Positions 58,626 to 64,000 of a DNA stretch of 64,000 nucleotides are shown here, piece after piece. Under the pieces are notes generated by a model that saw only the letters and a list, made by a program, of their open reading frames with translations, had not been told where the DNA came from and ran no database searches. The position numbers and the translations under genes are program-made. The stretch is from Numida meleagris (Eukaryota; Chordata; Aves; Galliformes; Numididae). How positions within the stretch are numbered: the stretch's first letter is position 1; every line of letters begins with the position of its first letter. The stretch spans positions 80,606,240 through 80,670,239 of the forward strand of contig NC_034410.1 of assembly GCF_002078875.1 (NCBI RefSeq), read 5' to 3'.

Positions 58626-61269
58626 CTTCAAAATAATAAATTTTTCTTTCCTGGTTACAAATTGCCACTGGAACAAGTACTTTTGCATTTCTTGAGGGTG
58701 GAAGTGGATCATAGTTTGTTTCTTAATCTAACCAAAGGGACCAGCGCACCATACCTATCTACTGCTTTCTTCATTTGATTGCATGTATTATGAAAAGCAG
58801 ATTACAGAGGCCAAAATTCAAACTAATCTTCTGCATAGTCATTTAGGCTACATTGACTGAAGTGAGACACAAATACATAACAATGAAATCTGCAAGTATG
58901 AGAAAGCTTTCTCCAGCATCCAACTTGAATCATTATGGGCCTTCATAGAGTACTGGAAACTAATTTGCTGATAGTCTTTTCAAGGCACCTCTAACTAGCA
59001 CTGATTAAAGTTTGAATCATTAAAATTATTGATTTTAAAAGATTATCATTTTTAGCTATGGCTTTTGTAAACAGCGGAAAGTTTATTCCCGTAAATAATT
59101 ATATTGATACTCACAAATCTTTTTTAATTACTATTATTTTTAATTAAATAAGAAAGATAATTACATTCACCTTCCATTAATAAGTTTATCATACATAGGA
59201 CTTACTTTTCTGATGAAGTTAGAGTATAATTCATTTTAATTCATATTATACATGCTGTTTTTATTTTCGGTATATTTTATCTAAGTATCTCAGGTTTATT
59301 TATTCTGCTTTCACTGGTACAATCTGTACTCATTAAAAACATTTTCTTCTGAACATTTAAAAAAGCAGAAATTTGTTACAGTTGACATAAGTTGTGGCAC
59401 AAAGATGAAACAAACTGAAAGAAATCCAGAAGTAGCAATTGTTCATGTATCACTTTAAGACATCAGCTGATATAAGGCTTAAGGAAAAACAAATCCAATG
59501 TAAGATTTCCTCTCCAAAATATATAGTATTATAAACGCAGACTATTTCTAACCTCCATCTTCATAAAAACATATATTTCCACTTAGTACATTACTACATT
59601 CAATGTATTTACAGAAGTTTAGAAACACATTGCTCATGGGTGAAAGATTGAAAAAGTCAATTTTTTAAGTGATCATAAATATAGGTAAAATCATATTTTG
59701 GTATTGCTCCCATGGTACAATTGATGACAACATTTACTTGACAGCAAAAGATAGAGGGACTCATCACTTTTGATCATAGCAAAAATTTAATTGAAGACAA
59801 TGAAATACTAATAGCAACTCATTGGCTTCAAACATAATAGGCTCAAACAAGATTGTTTAGATCCTGTTTTAACAGATTTTTTTTTATGCTAAACACCCAT
59901 TAAACACCAATTGGATTAAAGCACTTTACACTTTGTAACTCCTTTGAAAATCCCAGCCACTCTCACAGTAGACAGTGCTTGGTGTATTTGATGAAGTGTA
60001 AATTTAAGATTTTATTCTTTCAGATGGTGAATTAAGGGAAATGAATGGGCAAGTATACATCAAAAGAAAAATTTAGTTTACTTCACTCCTCAGAAGAGAG
60101 GAGTATTAAAAGAATATGAATAAAACATGCGAGGAAGCTTCACTGAATATGTTGAAAAGTAATGTCCAGAGGAGAATGAGAGCTTGAGTCAATTGCCTAA
60201 GCACTCACAGTGTCTTCAGGTATTCTAGGTACCCTCCAGGCAAATATCGTGATCTCCAGATGTTATTGTAGATGGGTACATGTCTTCCACCAATCTTCAG
60301 GGACCATTTCCTTTAGAGAAATGAATTAAATTTTTCAGCAGTTCTGAACTGCAGTTTTGACACTTCAATTCTGCCTACTCTGGGTGACTGAGTTCCTAAT
60401 TTGTTGAATGAGAATTCTATATTTTTCTTGTAATATCTCAAAGGCATGGATAAAGAATTTGGGCTCTGCGAGCAGAGCATATATGTGATTTTCAACTTTG
60501 GATAATTAACTTAATCTGTGGAGTAGTTATATTTCTATACAGAATGTTATAAACTAGGCTTTGTATTTTTGTTGGGAGAATTCTGTACCAGCCAAGTTAC
60601 AAAGTTCTGTAAGTATTCCAAATGTTGCGAACTATTCAGTATTGAACAAATACAGATATAAAACTATTGGCAAGATAGTCTTGTATAAGAAAATGCCTAA
60701 AACATTTTATTTTTTTTTAACAAGGCTAGCTGTTTAACAAACTAGATGGCAGTTCTGGAATCAGAATAAAGAATTGTTTTTAGACAGGTGTAAAAAACTG
60801 TCAGCAACAGTTTTTCTACAGATTATCAAATAGAATTTACCTAAGATATTTGATCTAATGTCGCTATCAAAGAGAAAAACATGTAACAGCAAAGAAAGCA
60901 TTAGATGTGCTTCAGGACTACTATAAACGTACACCTATATGCAAACTGTCAGAGACAAGTTTTGCAATGTCTTGCTAAAACATTCAGAGATTAGCTTGAA
61001 ATACCATGTTCAGTGACGATACCAATGAGCACAACAGATTATTTTTAACACATCCACTCAAATATCACCAATGAATGAGAATGGGCCAACAGCTTTCATT
61101 ATCCTCAGTCCTGCAAAAGCAGCCTGTATAGCTGGTCAGCCATCTTTATTGCTGTTCTATGACACTGAGGTGATGTGAAGTATCTGGAACTTACTGGAAG
61201 TAAGTGGGATTTTGCACTTCTAGGAATCACAACAATCAAGTTAATCAATAGTAGGTGATGTGCTTCCTT

Positions 61270-61310
61270 AAAAAAAAAAAAAAAAAAAAAACAGACAGAA
61301 AGAAAGAAAG
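61270..61310. repeat. Poly(A) followed by (GAAA)n
   Basis: About 22 As, then CAGACAG and three to four GAAA units. No LINE or retrogene body was recognised upstream on the plus strand, so I call it simple sequence only. Confidence 0.9.
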
Positions 61311-63117
61311 TAAATCTAAATTTTAAATTGCTATTAACATTTCAAATAGCAGTAACAAGATCCATCTTTTAAAAAGGTCTGTTTAAGTAAATAAATCAGT
61401 ACATGTTTTGAATAATTCTGACCTTTGTGATCCTCTAAGCTAACAGAAAATATTTCCATCCGATAATACAGTCAGTGATAACAAATAGACAAGTAAACTT
61501 GTAGGAATTAATTCTAATTTCAAAAGAGATTGATGTTTAGGAATGTGCGAGAAAAAAGAAAAGTAATTACATTAATACTTAGTTGAAATGATAAATTCCC
61601 TGGTACAAGGGACCTGACTATTGAGCAATATTTATTTTCTTTTTTACTATTTCAGTAATTTACACACAGTGCTTAGGGAAGCGGATGGTTAAAAGTTTTG
61701 CAATATTTCACGCGTGGAGAAACAATACCTGCTTTCTCCGATGCTAGGAAAATATTTAGTTACTCATTTTGTTTGCATGCGAAAGCACATCTAGTGCATG
61801 TTTAAATAAGATCAAATACATAATGGGATCATTAGCAGGATTTTGTCACAGGGCTAACACTTCTAACACATTTTGTATTACATTTAGCAACTTACAGTCC
61901 TGCTAAAGGATATGTATACCTATGTGTTAAGTATAAACCTATGATATAAATAGATTAATAAAGGAAAATAACAGCTGTGTATCAATGCAAGGAAGTTTGA
62001 GACCATCAGGATAGACAAGTAGACACTAAACAGTAAAGCACTGGGAAGCATCTCACAAAGGCAGGAAAACATACATTACAATGCACACGATAAATAGGCT
62101 AAATAGTCCGGGTTGAATATTTTCATAAAATTGTGTATCCTTCATAAAATCAGATGTCAGATGTCTGATAGACAGGCATTGCTGCCTGAAAGACTGATAG
62201 GCTAAGTAGTCTAGAGGTCTCCAAACCTGTTCATATCAACAAAATCATAGTAACAAGTTTGCCTAATGAAAGACCTTTACCTTCTGGGCAGATCATACTG
62301 AATAAGCAGGCAAGAACTCTATTTGAAAACAAAAACTAAGTGATTCCCTAAGTACCCTCAAGATGCACAGAAAAACAAGAAAGACAGAATTGCATATTGG
62401 TGTCATGTCTATCACAGTAGATTATTTTATCTCTTCCATTAGACACACGGCAGATTACTTTATTGTACACTGCAGACCAAGATGCCAACTGGTAAGAAAA
62501 TCCATATAGCACAAAAGCACAAATGATGATATATCAGCTGTTTGCAAATAGAAGCAGTCATTGCACAGTGATGAGGAAAAAACAATGCCATTTTTCATGA
62601 TGGTTCCTCAAAGAATCTGTAGGGATTACAACCTTTAGTGGCTGTGTTGACACAGGACACTTGGTTTGTTTGTTTTATTTTGTTTTCCTTTGTGTTGCCT
62701 CTAATAAAAAAACTACAAACTGCTCCCTGTCTGGATATGGCTTGGATTTTATTACATTCTGCCTTTATAATTGAGACTGTGAGTGTCTGTTTTAAATCTT
62801 CTTTCATCTGTATAGTATTTCCAAATTTTATTTTCCATTGATTGCATTTTTTTTTCCCAAGAAACGTCCTAATTATAGTCCTACAAAATCTATATTTGGC
62901 AATTAAAAATATTTTGGAATGAAATCCAAAATATTGGATTTCATTCAATATGGATGCTGGCTGGTGGTACACATCATGTGATTCTGCTGCAAATAAATGG
63001 GCCATCTGAAATTCTAACACAGGAATCTGGCAAACATTTGTAATGATTTGACAGGTATTCTAAGGTGTGCAAACAAGTTGGCTTAAGAATACATAGTGTC
63101 AATATATCACACTGAAA

Positions 63118-63142
63118 ACCAACCAACCAACCAACCAACCAA
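63118..63142. repeat. (AACC)n microsatellite
   Basis: About six perfect CCAA units. The minus-strand frame across it reads WLVGWLVG because of the repeat. Confidence 0.95.
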
Positions 63143-64000
63143 AAAACACAACATGACCTAAAAAATATTGCTGATTTTTCTAAGAAGTCAAAATAGACAG
63201 GTCTGGTTTCCACTAATTATGTGATTGAGGATAATTAATTTTCCTATTCCATGAAAGTTCTGACTAAACAGAATAGTTTTTGTTGGGGGAGGGGAATGAA
63301 TAAATAAATGCACAAATAACACATGCACACAAACCCGCAATAATAAAACAAAACAGAAATATTTGTGGTTAGAATGAGAAGTTACTACTTATTTACATTT
63401 TATACTGGGCTATCATTTATCTGTAGTACAGAACATACAGACACTTAATTCTATAGTTTAGTACAGTCTGTACTACTTGTGTTACATGAGACTGTGAAGA
63501 CTTGCTGATCAAGAAGATATCACAAGTATTCAAACTCAAAGCTTATTCAGAAAGGTTTAAATAAGACATAATGTTCATTTAAATTGAATGCTAAAGCATT
63601 GGCAAATACTAGTTAATTTTTAATCACTGATTGCTATACTAAACTCATTTATATGTGAGAAGCCATTGACTTGATTACAACATTATAAATTTGTAATTCT
63701 TGTTCAGAAAAGGCATTGAGACCTGCCCTGAAGAATGTATAGCTGAATATGACTGCTTAGCTTGTGAAGCTTTAGCAGAAAAGCCATTAATTTGTGAAAA
63801 CGGTGTTCAGTTTACAATTATTTTGTCTTTCTTGATAAATGTGACTTCCTTGAGACTCTTCTATCCTCATGATGTGCCTCAATCCAGTCATTGTAATAAT
63901 ATATTTCCAAATTGAAAGGGTGTTGCATTCTCAAATAAACTTTGACATTTGTAATCAAGTGCATTATGATCCACTGACTTATGAGCATGTTTTTGGGATG

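Larger units (their letters stand above)
58626..64000. other. 5.4 kb AT-rich stretch, no gene recognised
   Basis: No transposable element or host exon recognised. Simple repeats are listed separately (61270-61310 and 63119-63142). A 141-codon minus-strand frame (62595-63020) and a 71-codon plus-strand frame with several Cys (63700-63915) have no recognisable domain. A patch with unusual CpG density lies at 61675-61790. Confidence 0.5.

Noticed and set aside
61270..61310. Poly(A) as the tail of a retrocopied gene
   Set aside because: No transcript-like body upstream and no target duplication seen; it continues into (GAAA)n.
62595..63020. 141-codon minus-strand frame
   Set aside because: No recognised domain; it lies in AT-rich DNA and includes simple T-rich sequence.
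63700..63915. Frame with a CPEECIAEYDCLACEA-like Cys-rich start
   Set aside because: Only 71 codons, the Cys spacing fits no motif I know, and the rest is hydrophobic AT-driven sequence.
1..64000. tRNA, rRNA, CRISPR array, bacterial operon or defence system
   Set aside because: No cloverleaf with A/B boxes, no regularly spaced identical repeats and no dense co-oriented genes were seen; the content is that of a vertebrate chromosome.

Overview
This window looks like vertebrate, specifically avian, nuclear DNA. The main evidence is the number of CR1 LINE fragments: many 5'-truncated, in both orientations, several ending in the bird/reptile-type tail of 8-bp ATTCTATG-like units. Alongside them are avian-type endogenous retrovirus solo LTRs, a short mariner resembling the chicken element Galluhop, and a hAT-Charlie fossil. 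The mariner resemblance and CR1-F-like copies make a galliform or other non-passerine bird plausible, but species cannot be fixed from this sequence. The DNA is AT-rich by eye (roughly two-thirds A+T), and there are two assembly gaps (2046-2260 and 50971-51620).

I find no convincing host protein-coding gene, tRNA, rRNA, CRISPR array or operon. The window is best read as a gene desert or the inside of a very long intron. The only protein-like signal I can recognise belongs to transposable elements: broken CR1 ORF2 (endonuclease to reverse transcriptase to C-terminus) and a broken hAT transposase.

Layout. 1-2.4 kb: LTR cluster (end of one LTR at the window edge, a solo LTR of a second family, then an inverted LTR of the first family holding a gap). 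3.85-5.3 kb: an old CR1 (+) split by a younger CR1 (-). 9.7-10.2 kb: solo LTR. 13.4-15.3 kb: hAT-Charlie with a minus-strand transposase remnant. 16.3-18.0 kb: the longest CR1 (-), next to an unexplained 18.0-18.5 kb block. 20.1-20.6 kb: CR1 3' end. 20.6-38.8 kb: a long repeat-poor AT-rich stretch with simple repeats, notably a (TTTTC)n tract at 36.5 kb. 38.9-43.4 kb: CR1 EN/RT-linker fossil, mariner, solo LTR, CR1 fossil. 50.0-51.9 kb: two nearly identical CR1 3' ends in inverted orientation around a (CCCTT)n tract and gap. 54.3 kb: CR1 endonuclease fossil. 57.1-58.6 kb: two converging CR1 copies. The remainder to 64 kb is AT-rich unique-looking DNA.

No new biological system is evident. The points most worth checking are the 5-bp target duplications that resolve the LTR insertions, the nested CR1 pair, the inverted CR1 pair flanking a gap, the unexplained block at 18.0-18.5 kb, and a few CpG-bearing or codon-like islands in otherwise AT-rich DNA.
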